This document shows, in pieces, positions 18,575-29,223 of a DNA stretch of 64,000 nucleotides. The position numbers and the translations under genes are program-made. Source of the DNA: Stagnihabitans lacustris. GTDB taxonomy: Bacteria > Pseudomonadota > Alphaproteobacteria > Rhodobacterales > Rhodobacteraceae. The notes beneath the pieces are model-generated. The model saw only the letters and a program-made list of their open reading frames with translations. It searched no databases and was not told the origin of the DNA. The DNA is taken from positions 496,001 through 560,000 of the forward strand of contig NZ_JAPDGS010000001.1 in assembly GCF_025950525.1 (NCBI RefSeq), read 5' to 3'. Within the stretch, counting starts at the first letter, position 1. Each line of letters starts with the position of its first letter.

Positions 18575-21500
18575 TCAGGTCCACAGGAAGTCCAGCGCGC
18601 TCAGCTGGTTGGCATCGGTCAGGCCGGTCAGGGTGATCGTGATATCGGCCACCCCGCTGCCATCGGTATCGACCAGAAGCTGGTTGCCCTGCACGCGGGC
18701 TTCGGAATGATCCAGCCCGCCGGTGAAGGCGTCCGTGCCAAGCCAGGCAAAGGTTCCGACCTGCAAGCCGCGGAACTCGAAGCGGTCGCCCTCGGCCGCT
18801 CCGCCGTCCAGAGCGTTGAAGTCGGCCACCGTGTCGATCCCGTTGCCAAGCGCCGTGACGAAGACGAAGGTATCGGCCCCCGCTCCGCCGTTCAGCAGGT
18901 CGTTGCCGCCGTTGCCCTGCAGCACATCCGCCCCATCCCCGCCCAAAAGCTGGTTGGCGCCGCTGTTGCCCGTCATCCGGTTGTCGGCCGCATTGCCCAC
19001 CCCGATCAGCGCCGCAGTGCCGGTGAAGACCAGGTTTTCGAACTCTGCCCCCAGCGTGTGCCCAAGCGCGGTTTGCACCGTATCCACCCCGCCGCCGGCG
19101 GCCTCGACGATCACATCCCCGACATTGTCCACGACATAAAGGTCATCGCCCGCGCCGCCGACCATGCTGTCGGTGCCCGCCCCGCCGTCCAGCGTGTCGT
19201 TGCCCGCCCCCCCTTCCAGCGTGTCCAGACCCGCCAGGCCCGACAGGAAGTTGGCGGCCTCGTTGCCCGTCAGCCGGTTGTTCAGCGTGTTGCCCGTCCC
19301 GTTCAGGGCCTGGGCGCCGGTCAGCTCCAGATCCTCGACCGCGCCGGCCAGGGTCAGCGTCACCGAGGACAGGACCTTGTCCGTGCCGCCGCCGGTCAGT
19401 TCGATCACCTTGTCGGTCGTGGCATCGACGATATAGAGATCGTCCCCCGCCCCGCCCGTCAGGCTGTCATTGCCCGCCCCGCCGTCCAGCGTGTCATTGC
19501 CAAGGCCGCCGGTCAGCGTGTCATTGCCGGTATCCCCGATCAGCTCATTGGCGCCGTCATTGCCGATCAGCACGTTGTTCAGCGCGTTGCCGATCCCGCT
19601 GAGCCCCTCCAGACCGGTCAGGGTCAGGTTCTCGACCTGGTTGCCCAACACCAAGGACACGGTCGAGATCACGGTATCGGTGCCGCCGGCCGCGGCCTCG
19701 ACCACCACATCCATCACCGAGTCGACGTAATACACATCGTTGCCGGTGCTGCCGGTCATGATGTCATTGCCGGACCCGCCGTCCAGCGTGTCGCTTCCGG
19801 CGCCCGCGTTGATCGTGTCGTTGCCGTCCAGGCCGGTCAGCCGATTGGCCCCGCCATTGCCGGTCAGGATGTTGTGCAGCTCGTTGCCGGTGCCGGTGAT
19901 GCCCGCGCTGCCGGTCAGGGTCAGGCGTTCGACATTGGCCGTCAGCGTGTAGCTGACCGAGGACTGGACCGTGTCGATCCCCTGGGTCGCGGCCTCGAAG
20001 ACCACATCGCCCAGGCTGTCCACCATGTAGACGTCGTTGTTCACCCCGCCCGCCAGATAGTCGTTCCCCGCCCCGCCGGTCAGAATGTCATTGCCGACCC
20101 CGCCATAGATCGTGTCATTGCCCGCCCCGCCATCCAGCGCATTGGCGACGCCATTGCCGGTCAGGATATTGTTCCCCGCGTTGCCGATCCCGTCCAGCGC
20201 CCCGGCCAGAAGGATCAGGTTCTCGACATTGGCGACCGAAGCCAGAGAGAAGGTCACTGTCGTCTGAACCGTGTCGGTGCCCGCCGTCAGGCCCTCGGTC
20301 ACGACATCGGTGGCGCTGTCGACCAGGTAAAGGTCATCGCCCTGGCCGCCGGTCAGGCTGTCATTGCCCTCGCCGCCGTCCAGCGTGTCATTGCCGGCCC
20401 CGCCAATCAGCGCGTCATTGCCCAACAGCCCATACAGCGCGTTGTTGCCATCGTTGCCGGTCAGGACGTTGGCGACCTCGTTGCCCGAGGCCGAAAGGTT
20501 GTCCGTGCCGACCAGGGTCAGGTTTTCGACATTGGCCATCAGCCCGATGGCAAAAGAGGTCACGACCGTGTCGATGCCGCCGGTCAGGTCCTCGACGATG
20601 ATGTCATTGGCGCTGTCGATGATGAACATGTCATTGCCGGTGCCGCCGATCATGCTGTCGTTGCCCGTGCCGCCGTCCAGCGTGTCGGCGCCCGACCCGC
20701 CCTCCAGCGTGTCGGCTCCGGCCAGACCCGTCAGCAGGTTGTTGCCCGAGTTGCCGACGATCCAGTCCGCCTTTTCGCCGCCCGTGCCGCTGACGCCCTG
20801 TGACCCGGTCAGCACCAGCTTTTCGACCGATCCGGTCAGGGTAAAGCTGGCCAGGGAGTTGACGATGTCAAAGCCCTCGCCGTCGATTTCGGTGACGATG
20901 TCGGCGGTGGCATCCACGCTATAGATGTCGTCGCCCGCGCCGCCCGCCATGAGGTCGTTGCCGCCGCCGCCGTCCAGCGTGTCATTGCCCGCCCCGGCCA
21001 GGATCGTGTCGTCGCCCAACTGGCCCGAAAGCGAATTGGCCCCGGACGTGCCGGTGATCGCGTTGTTGGACGCGTTGCCCGTTCCATTCACTGCGGCTCC
21101 GGTCAGGATCAGGTTTTCGACATGGGTGGACAGGGTCAGCGTCACCGAGGAATAGACCGTGTCGGTGCCAGCATTGATGACCTCGACCGTCTTGTCGTTG
21201 GTGCTGTCGACGTAATAGGTGTCGTCGCCCGCGCCGCCCGTCATCACGTCGTTGCCCGCGCCGCCGTAAAGCGTGTCGTCGCCCGCCTCGCCCAACAGCG
21301 AGTCATTGCCCTCCAGCCCGTAAAGCACGTTGTTGCCCGCGTTGCCGGTCAGGACGTTGGCGCCGATATTGCCGGTGCCGGTCGCGTTGGCGCTGCCCGT
21401 CAGGGTCAGGTTTTCCACGAAGACCGAGGTCAGGGTATAGGTCAGGTCGGTCAGGACCGTATCCACGCCTTGGCCCGACAGTTCGACCACGATATCGGAC

Positions 21501-24490
21501 AGGCTGTCGACGATATAGGTGTCGTTGTCCAGCCCGCCGACCATGCTGTCGGTGCCGGTGCCGCCGTCCAAAGTGTCGTCGCCGTTCAGCCCGACCAGCG
21601 TGTCATTGCCTGCAAGGCCCTGCAGCAGGTTCCAGCCGCGCATCCCGATAAAGCCCGCAAGGCCCGAGTTGCCGGTGATCACATTGTCCAGCGCATTGCC
21701 CGTGGCCGAGATGTCCAGCCGCCCGGTCAGGGTCAGGTTCTCGAAGTTGTCGCCAAGCGCCAGCTCGGCATTGGTCAGGATCGTGTCGATCCCGCCGCCC
21801 GCGGCCTCGAAGATCACGGTTTCCGCGGTGGCCACGTCATAGGTGTCGTCGCCCGCCCCGCCGTAAAGCGTGTCGATCCCGCCCGAGCCGCCCGACAGCA
21901 CATCATTGCCGTCGCCGCCCGCGATGTTGTTGTTGTCGGCATCGCCCACCAGCGTATCGCCATGAGACGAGCCGATCAGGTTCTCGATATTGACCAGGTT
22001 GTCGCCCGCCGCGGCCCCGCCCGTGCCCCAGCCGCCGTTCAGCGACATGTTCACCCCGGCCGCCGAGCCGACATAGGACACGGTGTCCAGACCGTCCGAC
22101 CCGTTGATCGTGTCCGCGCCCTCGCCGCCGATGATCAGGTTGTCGGCGGTGTTGCCGACGATGCTGTCATCCCAGGCCGAGCCGATGGCATTGGTCATGC
22201 CCGAAATCGTGTCGCCCGCGGCATGGCCGCCCTCGACCGTCTGCGCGCCAAGATCGACGATGACGGCGGCGTCGGACCCGGTGTAATCGACCGTATCCAC
22301 CCCACCATTGCCGGTGATGACGTCAGCCCCCGCGCCGCCGCGGATGATGTTGTCGCCCGCGCTGCCGGTCAGCGTGTCGTTAAAGGCCGAACCCGCGACG
22401 CCCTCGATCGAGGTCAGCACATCGGCGCCCTCGGTCGATCCGGTCAGGACCCCGGTGCCGATGTTGAAGTTGATCGCCGTGGTCGAGCCCGACAGGTCGA
22501 CCATGTCGACGCCCTCGCCGCCGTCCAGGTTGTCGGCCCCCGCGCCGCCGATCAGGATGTCGTTGCCGGCGCCGCCGATCAGCGTGTCGTTGCCAAGACC
22601 CCCGTTCAGGATATTGGCGTCGCCATTGCCGGTCAGGCTGTCAGCCAGGCCCGAGCCGATGACATTCTCGACCCCCGTCACCACATCGCCCGCCGCATCG
22701 CCGCCCAAGGCGGCTCCGGTGGCCAGGTTGACCGTGACCCCCGCGCCGGATGCCGCGTAATCGACCGTATCAACCCCGGCACCGCCCGAAAGCACATCGG
22801 CCCCGGCGCCGCCGTTCAGATAATCGTCGTCCTCGCCGCCGTAAAGGCTGTCGGCCCCGGCGCCGCCGGTCAGCACATCGTCTCCGCCATTGCCGCCCAG
22901 CACGTTGTTGGCGCCATCGCCGCCCAGCGTGTCGTTGAATTGCGACCCGAAGACGCCCTCGATGGCGGTCAGCACATCGCCCGTCGCATCGCCTCCGGTG
23001 CCCGAACCCGAGCCCACGGTGATCGAGATCCCCACGGTCGAGGTCGAATAATCCACCTGGTCGTTGCCCGCGCCGCCGTCCAGCGTATCGGCGCCCTCGC
23101 CGCCCTTGAGCAGGTCATCGCCCGACCCGCCGAAAAGCGCGTTGGCATTGGTGTCGCCGACCAGCGTGTCGTTGAAATTGGTGCCGATGACGGTCTCGAC
23201 ATTGACCAGCACATCGCCCGTCGCATCGCCCGCCTTGCCGACATCGCCCAGGATCACATGGACGCCCGCGGTCGCGGTGGCATAGGTCACGGTGTCATTG
23301 GCCGCGCCGCCGTCCAGATAGTCGGCACCGCCGCCGCCCACCAGGATGTCGATCCCCGCCCCGCCATAGATCGCATTGTTGCCGGCATCGCCGGTCAGCG
23401 TATCGGCATAGGCCGAGCCAAGCAGGTTCTCGATGCCCACCAGCACATCGCCCGCGGCGTCTCCGCCGGTGTTGGCGCTGCCGTTGATCGTGACATTGAC
23501 CGCAAGGGTCGACCCGCTGTAGTCGGCCTGGTCAGTGCCAAGGCCGCCGTTCAGCACATCGGCCCCCGCGCCGCCCTGCATCGCATCATTGCCGTCGCCG
23601 GCGTCAAGGCTGTCATCGCCCGCGCCGCCCAGAAGGCTGTCGTTGCCCGTGCCGCCAAACAGCGTGTTGGCCGCGCCATCGCCGCCCAGCGTGTCGCCAT
23701 AGGCCGTGCCGATCAGAACCTCGATATTGGTCAGCACATCGCCCGAGGCCTCGCCGCCCGAACCGGCCGCACCGCCGATGGTGATGTTGGCCCCCTGGGT
23801 CGCGGTCGCATAGCTCACCGTGTCCTTGCCCGCGCCGCCGTCGATCGTGTCCGACCCAAGGCCGCCGCGCAACAGATCGTCGCCCGCCCCCCCCGAAAGG
23901 CTGTTGGCCGCGCCATCGCCCGTCAGCGTGTCGTTCAGGCCAGAGCCGATCAGGCCCTCGATGGCGATGAAGCTATAGGTCTCGCCCCCCGCACTGGACC
24001 CGGTCGCGTTGATCGTCGCCGTCACCGCCGTGGTGACGGCCGAGAAATCGACGATATCGGTGCCAACCCCGCCGTCCAGCGTATCGGCCCCGCCGCCGCC
24101 CACCAGAGTGTCATTGCCCGATCCGCCGGTCAGAAGGTTGGCCGAGCTATTGCCGATCAACCGGTCCGCCAGGGCCGAGCCGATCAGGTTCTCGATCCCG
24201 GTCAGCACATCGCCCGCAGCGTCTCCGCCGGTGTTGGCGGCGCCGGTGACCAGGCTGACCACCACGGCCACGGTTGACGCGCTATACGAGGCGGTGTCGA
24301 TGCCCGCCCCGCCATCCAGGATGTCATTGCCCGCGCCACCCGTCAGCGTGTCATTGCCATTGCCGCCATAGATGCTGTCGACACCGGCATCGCCTGAAAT
24401 CAGGTCGTTGCCGTCAAGGCCCGTGATGCTGTCGGCCGAGGTCGAGCCGGTGATCGTATCGTTCAGGGCGGTGCCGACATAAGTGGTCAT
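18575..24490 (-). CDS. giant RTX (hemolysin-type calcium-binding repeat) protein, likely type I secreted
   Basis: About 1,971 residues, nearly all GGxGxDxLx-type nonapeptide repeats that form calcium-binding beta-rolls. Two module types can be counted. The N-terminal half has ten modules reading roughly DTVDYSxSTxGVxVxL...GDVLTxIENLIGS. The C-terminal half has ten modules reading xYxVDSxxDxVxE...GTDTVxSSV...VENLxLTG. The C-terminus ([15 protein letters not shown] and LDFLWT) looks like a serralysin-type C-terminal domain and an uncleaved type I secretion signal. No enzymatic domain, signal peptide or cysteine-rich part was seen. GGAG precedes the ATG at 24490. No type I exporter genes lie in the window. 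Surface layer, adhesion or biofilm roles are possible but unproven. Confidence 0.92.
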   Translation of the reverse strand: MTTYVGTALNDTITGSTSADSITGLDGNDLISGDAGVDSIYGGNGNDTLTGGAGNDILDGGAGIDTASYSASTVAVVVSLVTGAANTGGDAAGDVLTGIENLIGSALADRLIGNSSANLLTGGSGNDTLVGGGGADTLDGGVGTDIVDFSAVTTAVTATINATGSSAGGETYSFIAIEGLIGSGLNDTLTGDGAANSLSGGAGDDLLRGGLGSDTIDGGAGKDTVSYATATQGANITIGGAAGSGGEASGDVLTNIEVLIGTAYGDTLGGDGAANTLFGGTGNDSLLGGAGDDSLDAGDGNDAMQGGAGADVLNGGLGTDQADYSGSTLAVNVTINGSANTGGDAAGDVLVGIENLLGSAYADTLTGDAGNNAIYGGAGIDILVGGGGADYLDGGAANDTVTYATATAGVHVILGDVGKAGDATGDVLVNVETVIGTNFNDTLVGDTNANALFGGSGDDLLKGGEGADTLDGGAGNDQVDYSTSTVGISITVGSGSGTGGDATGDVLTAIEGVFGSQFNDTLGGDGANNVLGGNGGDDVLTGGAGADSLYGGEDDDYLNGGAGADVLSGGAGVDTVDYAASGAGVTVNLATGAALGGDAAGDVVTGVENVIGSGLADSLTGNGDANILNGGLGNDTLIGGAGNDILIGGAGADNLDGGEGVDMVDLSGSTTAINFNIGTGVLTGSTEGADVLTSIEGVAGSAFNDTLTGSAGDNIIRGGAGADVITGNGGVDTVDYTGSDAAVIVDLGAQTVEGGHAAGDTISGMTNAIGSAWDDSIVGNTADNLIIGGEGADTINGSDGLDTVSYVGSAAGVNMSLNGGWGTGGAAAGDNLVNIENLIGSSHGDTLVGDADNNNIAGGDGNDVLSGGSGGIDTLYGGAGDDTYDVATAETVIFEAAGGGIDTILTNAELALGDNFENLTLTGRLDISATGNALDNVITGNSGLAGFIGMRGWNLLQGLAGNDTLVGLNGDDTLDGGTGTDSMVGGLDNDTYIVDSLSDIVVELSGQGVDTVLTDLTYTLTSVFVENLTLTGSANATGTGNIGANVLTGNAGNNVLYGLEGNDSLLGEAGDDTLYGGAGNDVMTGGAGDDTYYVDSTNDKTVEVINAGTDTVYSSVTLTLSTHVENLILTGAAVNGTGNASNNAITGTSGANSLSGQLGDDTILAGAGNDTLDGGGGNDLMAGGAGDDIYSVDATADIVTEIDGEGFDIVNSLASFTLTGSVEKLVLTGSQGVSGTGGEKADWIVGNSGNNLLTGLAGADTLEGGSGADTLDGGTGNDSMIGGTGNDMFIIDSANDIIVEDLTGGIDTVVTSFAIGLMANVENLTLVGTDNLSASGNEVANVLTGNDGNNALYGLLGNDALIGGAGNDTLDGGEGNDSLTGGQGDDLYLVDSATDVVTEGLTAGTDTVQTTVTFSLASVANVENLILLAGALDGIGNAGNNILTGNGVANALDGGAGNDTIYGGVGNDILTGGAGNDYLAGGVNNDVYMVDSLGDVVFEAATQGIDTVQSSVSYTLTANVERLTLTGSAGITGTGNELHNILTGNGGANRLTGLDGNDTINAGAGSDTLDGGSGNDIMTGSTGNDVYYVDSVMDVVVEAAAGGTDTVISTVSLVLGNQVENLTLTGLEGLSGIGNALNNVLIGNDGANELIGDTGNDTLTGGLGNDTLDGGAGNDSLTGGAGDDLYIVDATTDKVIELTGGGTDKVLSSVTLTLAGAVEDLELTGAQALNGTGNTLNNRLTGNEAANFLSGLAGLDTLEGGAGNDTLDGGAGTDSMVGGAGDDLYVVDNVGDVIVEAAGGGVDTVQTALGHTLGAEFENLVFTGTAALIGVGNAADNRMTGNSGANQLLGGDGADVLQGNGGNDLLNGGAGADTFVFVTALGNGIDTVADFNALDGGAAEGDRFEFRGLQVGTFAWLGTDAFTGGLDHSEARVQGNQLLVDTDGSGVADITITLTGLTDANQLSALDFLWT

Positions 24491-24660
24491 GGGGTTCTCC
24501 AATCTGTGACGCCCGTGCGGGAAGCGGGCCGGAATATCCTGTCCAAGGGCTAGGCGCGGCTTGGGGCGCAATTTGGACGGCACTGGCGGCGCAAAAGGTC
24601 TTTTCGCGGCGCGATTGTGGCAGTGTTGGGCGATCCGCCCGGGAAAGCCGGGGTAGGGGG

Positions 24661-24687
24661 GAATTGTCGCGCCGGCTGCGACAATTC
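24661..24687. promoter_or_regulatory. perfect inverted repeat in the RTX/Rrf2 divergent promoter region
   Basis: GAATTGTCGC and GCGACAATTC are 10-bp perfect arms around a 7-base spacer, 60 bp before the Rrf2-type start and 170 bp before the RTX start. No U-run follows, so an operator is more likely than a terminator. Confidence 0.5.
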
Positions 24688-24747
24688 ACGCGCTTTGCGG
24701 TCAAGCTACGCGTTGATTCCGGTAGCTCTTCCGTCTAGGTCTTGGGC

Positions 24748-25197
24748 ATGATCACGCAGAAGATGAAATATGCGCTGAAGGCGCTTTTGACCCTGGCCGA
24801 TGCGGCCGCCGGTCCCGCCCCCGAGGCGCTGACGATCGAAGAGATCGCCAGGCGTTCGGGTGCGCCGAAAAGGTTCCTGGAACATATCCTGCTGGAGATC
24901 CGCAACGCGGGCTATATCGCCTCGACCCGGGGCAGGTCGGGGGGCTATCAGATGATCAAGCCGCCCGAAGCGATTTCGGTATCAGAGCTTTTGCGGATGA
25001 TCGACGGGCCCATCGCGCCCTTGCAATGCCTGTCGCGCCGCGCCTATCAGCGCTGCGAGGATTGCAGCGACGAAGAGACCTGCCGCATCCGCAAGGTCTT
25101 TGCCGAGGTCTTCTGGTCTTACCTGGTGCTGATCGAAAGCCTGACCTTGGCCGATATCCAGAAATCGGCCGAAGTCAGCGACCGCATCCTGGGGTGA
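24748..25197 (+). CDS. Rrf2 family transcriptional regulator
   Basis: A 149-residue winged-helix regulator with the family start MITQKMKYALKALLTLAD, recognition segment IARRSGAPKRFLEHILLEI and wing TRGRSGGYQM. The C-terminal part contains a Cys cluster, LQCLSRRAYQRCEDCSDEETCRIR, with four Cys within about 20 residues. This is like the Fe-S ligands of IscR, NsrR and RsrR relatives, so it may sense iron, NO or redox state. ATG 24748 is chosen over TTG 24742. It is divergent from the giant RTX gene with a perfect inverted repeat between them, so it may regulate itself and the RTX gene. Confidence 0.92.
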   Translation: MITQKMKYALKALLTLADAAAGPAPEALTIEEIARRSGAPKRFLEHILLEIRNAGYIASTRGRSGGYQMIKPPEAISVSELLRMIDGPIAPLQCLSRRAYQRCEDCSDEETCRIRKVFAEVFWSYLVLIESLTLADIQKSAEVSDRILG

Positions 25198-25274
25198 TCC
25201 AATAGCGCGCGTGCCGCGCATTGTTTTTTCTCGCCTCTGGGCTGCCGCCCAACCGGCTTGGGGATGCCTCCGGC

Positions 25275-25445
25275 GGGAACATTTGGGTCAGTATGAAAGC
25301 CAAGGTGCCGCGCGCCTTCAGGGACGTCCGCCCTGACCTTGCGCCTGCGCCATCCGGACGAGGCGTCTCTTTCCCTTTCACCTTGGCCCAAATATCTCCG
25401 GCCCAAATATCTCCGGAGGGGTCCGGGGAGGCAGCGCCTCCCCGG
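25275..25445. repeat. pair of dispersed elements in opposite orientation plus hairpin
   Basis: A direct copy (GGGAACATTTGGGTCAGTAT) starts at 25275. An inverted copy (CCCTTTCACCTTGGCCCAAA) starts at 25373 and is followed by a duplicated CCCAAATATCTCCGG. The hairpin CCGGGGAGGC-AGC-GCCTCCCCGG follows at 25423-25445. They lie between the convergent rrf2 and oxidase genes and can end transcription of both. Confidence 0.75.
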
Positions 25446-25453
25446 GGGGGAGG

Positions 25454-26755
25454 TCAAACCTGCGATCTGCGTTCGCGCCATTTGTCCTGCGCTTGCAGGC
25501 CCCAATAGGTCAGCTGCGCCGCAATCAGGCCCAAGCGCCCGCCCGCCCAGTCAAGACCGAAGGGGGCAAAGGCCTTGATGCGGTCGGATTGGCCCAGCAT
25601 GGCTTCGGCCAGGACCTTGCCGGCAATCGCCGTCGTGTTCAGCCCATGGCCGCCGAAGGCCGTGATATGCCACAGGTCCGGCGCCAGGCGCCCCAGTTGC
25701 GGCATCCGGTGGCGGGCATAGCCCATCAGCCCGGACCAGCTGTGGTCGACCCTTAGCCCCGCCAGCTGCGGATAGACCTCGACCATGGCGCGGTGCAGGT
25801 CGCGCGCAACGGCCGCATCCGGAGCCGCGCGGGTCGTGATCCGACCGCCCCACAGAAGCCGGCCTTGGGACACGCGGTAGTAATCGCTGGCGCGGCGGTC
25901 ATCCAGCACTGCCATGGGGGTGCGGATCACCTCGGCCAGAAGGTCAGGCGCCGCTTCGGTCGCCATCATATAGGTGGCAATCGGCAGGATGGCGCGTTGC
26001 AGCCTGGGGATCAGCGCGCCGGTATAGCCGCCCGTGGCCAGCACGATGCGCCGCGCCGTCACCATGCCCTTGGGCGTCCTGATCCGCTGGCTGATGCCGA
26101 AATCGGTCGCCACGGCGGGGGTGTTTTCATAGATCCTGACGCCAAGGCTTTCGGCTGCCCGCGCCAGGCCCAGGACATAATTCAACGGGTGGATGTGGAA
26201 GGCCTGCCGGTCCTCGATCCCATGGTGATAGCGCCGCGTCTCCAGCCGGTCGGCGATGGCTTCGGCGTCCAGATAGGTGACGGGCAGGCCCTGGGTCGCC
26301 AGCGCCTCGGCCTCGGCGCGCAGGTCGGCGCCCTGATCGAACCGGCGCAGATGCAAAAGGCCCGGTGTCGGCTCTGCCCCCTTGATCGCGAATTCGGCGA
26401 TGGTCTGGCGCAGGCGGGTGACGCCCTCGACCGACAGGGCATGAAGCTGTTCCGCCCCCGCAGCCCCTGCACGCGCCCGGATCGCGCTGGCCCCGCAGGC
26501 ATAAGAGGCCGAGACGATGCCGCCATTGCGCCCCGAGGCGCCAAAGCCCAGGCTTTGCGCCTCGATCACGGTGACGCGGGTGCCGTGGCGCGCCAGTTCC
26601 AGCGCGGTGGTCAGCCCCGCAAGGCCGCCGCCGATGATCACGGTGTCGGTGTCATGCGCGCCCTTCAGCGCGGGGCGTTCGGCCCGGTCCAGGCGGGTTT
26701 CGCTATACCAGGTCGCGGGCGAGGTTGGGGCCCCCCCCTTTGCAGCGGGGCTCAT
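25454..26755 (-). CDS. FAD-dependent amine oxidoreductase (DAO/PuuB-like)
   Basis: A 433-residue flavoenzyme of the DAO superfamily. The dinucleotide-binding motif VIIGGGLAGLTTALELARHG lies near residue 38. GFGASGRNGGIVSASYACG and the N-terminal WYSETRL...RPALKG arrangement resemble gamma-glutamylputrescine oxidase (PuuB). The C-terminal HITAFGGHGLNTTAIAG is the usual FAD-closing segment. Polyamine oxidation is plausible, but no other put/puu gene is adjacent. The ATG overlaps the exonuclease stop as ATGA. The longer frame upstream is antisense noise. Confidence 0.88.
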   Translation of the reverse strand: MSPAAKGGAPTSPATWYSETRLDRAERPALKGAHDTDTVIIGGGLAGLTTALELARHGTRVTVIEAQSLGFGASGRNGGIVSASYACGASAIRARAGAAGAEQLHALSVEGVTRLRQTIAEFAIKGAEPTPGLLHLRRFDQGADLRAEAEALATQGLPVTYLDAEAIADRLETRRYHHGIEDRQAFHIHPLNYVLGLARAAESLGVRIYENTPAVATDFGISQRIRTPKGMVTARRIVLATGGYTGALIPRLQRAILPIATYMMATEAAPDLLAEVIRTPMAVLDDRRASDYYRVSQGRLLWGGRITTRAAPDAAVARDLHRAMVEVYPQLAGLRVDHSWSGLMGYARHRMPQLGRLAPDLWHITAFGGHGLNTTAIAGKVLAEAMLGQSDRIKAFAPFGLDWAGGRLGLIAAQLTYWGLQAQDKWRERRSQV

Positions 26756-27543
26756 GCGTCCAGGTCCACCCAGACCGGCACATGGTCCGAGGGTTTGTCG
26801 CGGCCGCGCACATCCTTGTCGATGCCGGCGTCCGACAGAAGGTCGGCGGCCTGGGGCGACAGAAGCAGGTGGTCGATGCGGATGCCGTTGTTGCGCTCCC
26901 AGGCGCCGCGCTGGAAGTCCCAATAGCTGTAGACCCCCGGCCCCGGGTGCCGGACGCGGATCGCATCGGTCAGGCCCAGGTTCAACAGCCGGCGAAACGC
27001 CTCACGCGAGGCGGGCAGGTAAAGCGCGTCCTCGGTCCAGTCCTTGATGTTGGCGGCGTCCTCGGCCTGGGGGATCACGTTATAATCGCCACACAGGACC
27101 AGCGGTTCCTCTTGCGCCAAAAGATCGCGGGTGCGGGCCTGCATCCGCTCCATCCAGGCCAGTTTGTAATCGTATTTCGGCCCCGGCGCCGGGTTGCCGT
27201 TGGGCAGGTAAAGCCCGCAGACCCGGACGGGCCGCTTGCCGATCACCGTCGCCTCGATCCAGCGGGTCTGTTCGTCGGCCGTGCCGTCAGGATTGGCGCC
27301 GGGCAGGCGGCGGGTGACATCCTCAAGCGGCAGTTTCGACAGGATCGCCACCCCGTTGAAGCCCTTCATCCCATGGGTTTCGACCCGGTAGCCCAGCCGT
27401 TCAAAGGCCTCACGCGGGAAGGCCTCGTCAACCGATTTGATCTCTTGCAGGCAGGCCACGTCGGGGGTGGTCTCTGTCAGCCATTGCACCAGCGCGTCGT
27501 GCCGGGCCTTGATGCCGTTGATGTTGAAGCTTGCGATTTTCAT
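26752..27543 (-). CDS. xth: exodeoxyribonuclease III
   Basis: A 263-residue AP endonuclease/exonuclease of base-excision repair. Characteristic motifs are FNINGIKARHDAL at the start, CLQEIKS with the metal-binding Glu (about residue 34), GLYLPNGNP, LCGDYNVIP and the C-terminal IRIDHLLLS and KPSDHVPVWV with the catalytic Asp-His. It overlaps its neighbours on both sides by four bases, in a tight minus-strand operon with the oxidase and an unknown protein. Confidence 0.95.
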   Translation of the reverse strand: MKIASFNINGIKARHDALVQWLTETTPDVACLQEIKSVDEAFPREAFERLGYRVETHGMKGFNGVAILSKLPLEDVTRRLPGANPDGTADEQTRWIEATVIGKRPVRVCGLYLPNGNPAPGPKYDYKLAWMERMQARTRDLLAQEEPLVLCGDYNVIPQAEDAANIKDWTEDALYLPASREAFRRLLNLGLTDAIRVRHPGPGVYSYWDFQRGAWERNNGIRIDHLLLSPQAADLLSDAGIDKDVRGRDKPSDHVPVWVDLDA

Positions 27544-28259
27544 GCCGTGATTTGCGCCGCGGAGCGGGCGGCTTGCAACCACAAACTGTCGACCTCGTCC
27601 AGAAGGCGCGGGTCGAAGCGGTGCGCCTCCTCCCAATAGCGGCCCGAGGGGACGACATAGCCGAGTTCAGCCTCACGCATCAGGGCGCGGGTGATCAGCG
27701 CCTGATCCAGGGGCAGGGGGCGCAGGTCGGGCAGGTCGTCCAGCGTCGCACGGGGCCAGATCAGCCGCGAGGGCGCTTGGCTGAGGTTCACCGCCGCCAC
27801 GCCTTCGCGCGCAGCCAGGCACAGGAACCGCGCCGACTTCGCCTCCAGCGAGCGCAGGGTGATATCGGCGCGCAAAGGATCAGGCGTGCCCTGGCCGTAA
27901 AAATGCGTCGGGCCAGTGGCGGGGTAATGCATGTCGCAGCCAAAGGCCGCGAGGACGCGGGGTTTCAGCGCATCCAGCACCCAATAGGCCGTGGTGAAGG
28001 CCATGGTGCCGCCGCCATAGACAAAGCCGCCAAAGCGGTTCTGGGCCTGGACGAAGGCGTCTTCGGCGACGATGCTTTGGCCCGCGGCGGGGGTCGGGTG
28101 GCGGTCGGCGGGAAAGTCCCAGGGGTAGATGGCATGGTCCCAGTCGGGGCGGATGCGCCAGGCGTTGTTGATCGCGACGATGGGGCCGAAATGCGCCCGG
28201 GGCCAGGCCGCGGCCTCGACGGCGGAGGGGGCCGAGCCCAGCATCAGAACGGGTTTCAT
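27540..28259 (-). CDS. conserved protein of unknown function, Rossmann-like N-terminus
   Basis: A 239-residue soluble protein. The start MKPVLMLGSAPSAVEAA, followed by VAINNAWRI, looks like a nucleotide-binding Rossmann turn. GCDMHYP and a His-containing THFYGQG occur mid-protein. The layout recalls DUF115-like and sialyltransferase-like glycosyltransferases, but I cannot place it firmly. There are no membrane segments or signal. It is coupled by ATGA overlap to the exonuclease III gene, which may be only operon economy. Confidence 0.8.
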   Translation of the reverse strand: MKPVLMLGSAPSAVEAAAWPRAHFGPIVAINNAWRIRPDWDHAIYPWDFPADRHPTPAAGQSIVAEDAFVQAQNRFGGFVYGGGTMAFTTAYWVLDALKPRVLAAFGCDMHYPATGPTHFYGQGTPDPLRADITLRSLEAKSARFLCLAAREGVAAVNLSQAPSRLIWPRATLDDLPDLRPLPLDQALITRALMREAELGYVVPSGRYWEEAHRFDPRLLDEVDSLWLQAARSAAQITA

Positions 28260-28491
28260 CCGGCTTCTCCAGGTCAGGCCGGGCCTTTGGACGCGGCATG
28301 GGGATTATAGCATGACAGGCCGTCAGACGGCGGCCTTTTCAGCAGCTTTGTTCGGGCGATTTAGCGCGCCGGCGCCGCGGTCAAGGGAGAAGGGCGGGGA
28401 AATCCCGGCTTGGGCCTTGGGAACAGGGCGGCCCGGGGAAGGTTCGGACTGGTGAAGGTGCAGGCCCGGAAATGTTCAGGCCCTGAAAAGC

Positions 28492-28830
28492 TCAGGCCAG
28501 CGAGAACGAGGTTCCGCAGCCACAAGATGCGACCGCATTGGGGTTTTCGACAACGAAGCGCGCCCCGATCAGCTCGGCTGAAAAGTCGATGACGGCGTTG
28601 GACAGATAGGGCAGAGAGATCGAGTCGATCAGAACGCGCTGGCCGTCTTTCTCGATCACCAGGTCGTCAGAGGTCGGATCATCCAGCTTGATGTCGTATT
28701 GAAAGCCCGAACAGCCGCCGCCCTCGACCGCAACGCGCAGGGATTTCTGCTGGCCGGTGGCCTTGAGGATCTCGCCAAGGCGCTGAAAGGCGCGGTCGGT
28801 GACTTTGGGCGGAAAGGTGAGGGTCATCAT
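28492..28830 (-). CDS. erpA: A-type iron-sulfur carrier/insertion protein
   Basis: A 112-residue A-type scaffold that delivers Fe-S clusters to apoproteins. The three conserved Cys are present: GGGCSGFQYD near residue 40, and CGCGTSFSL at the C-terminus. The segment between them, RVLIDSISLPYLSNAVIDFS, is normal. Two adjacent ATG codons (28830, 28827) follow AGGAG; the second has the better 7-base spacing. ErpA rather than IscA is favoured by the isolated location and LPYLSNAVIDF, though the split is not certain. Confidence 0.9.
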   Translation of the reverse strand: MMTLTFPPKVTDRAFQRLGEILKATGQQKSLRVAVEGGGCSGFQYDIKLDDPTSDDLVIEKDGQRVLIDSISLPYLSNAVIDFSAELIGARFVVENPNAVASCGCGTSFSLA

Positions 28831-28895
28831 GGGTCTCCTGAGGGGGAATGTAAGGGCAGGGCGCGCCGGGTTCAAGGCTTCGGCGTCTTCTCCAT

Positions 28896-29020
28896 GCGGG
28901 GGGCTGCCGCCCCCCGCACCCCCCGCCATCGGGGGGACTGCCGTCCCCCCGAACCCCCCAGCCTCAAGGGGAGCCAGCTCCCCTTGAGAAACCCCCGAGA
29001 TATTTGGGTCAGTATGAAAG
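28896..29020. repeat. three perfect GC hairpins followed by the dispersed element
   Basis: Hairpins are GCGGGGGGC-TGCC-GCCCCCCGC (28896-28917), TCGGGGGGAC-TGCC-GTCCCCCCGA (28929-28952) and a 12-bp stem CTCAAGGGGAGC with a CA loop (28963-28988). They are followed by GAGATATTTGGGTCAGTATG from 28997. The array lies between divergent erpA and the dGTPase-like gene, so it is not a simple terminator. The rest of the 393-bp gap shows no gene. Confidence 0.8.
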
Positions 29021-29223
29021 GACGGGGGCGCGCAGTCCGGGTGGCGTCCTGTGTCGGTGGTGGGTGCCGCTTGGTCTTGTGTGCGGCCGGCAAGATGCGC
29101 CTTTTTGGGGGGGATGTAAGTAGCGAGGGGCGGCGGGGGGGCGGCGGGGCAGGGGGGCCAACCTTCACCGCTTGGCCTTTTGCCCGCGCCCGGCTAAGCT
29201 TTGGCAAAACAACGGAAGATCCC

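Noticed and set aside
18707..24277. Long plus-strand frames (18707-20803, 21122-24277) opposite the giant RTX gene
   Set aside because: They are antisense to the GGxGxD repeats and read as periodic Val/Ala/Gln/Arg sequence. The minus-strand frame has a clear start, a ribosome-binding site and a typical C-terminus.
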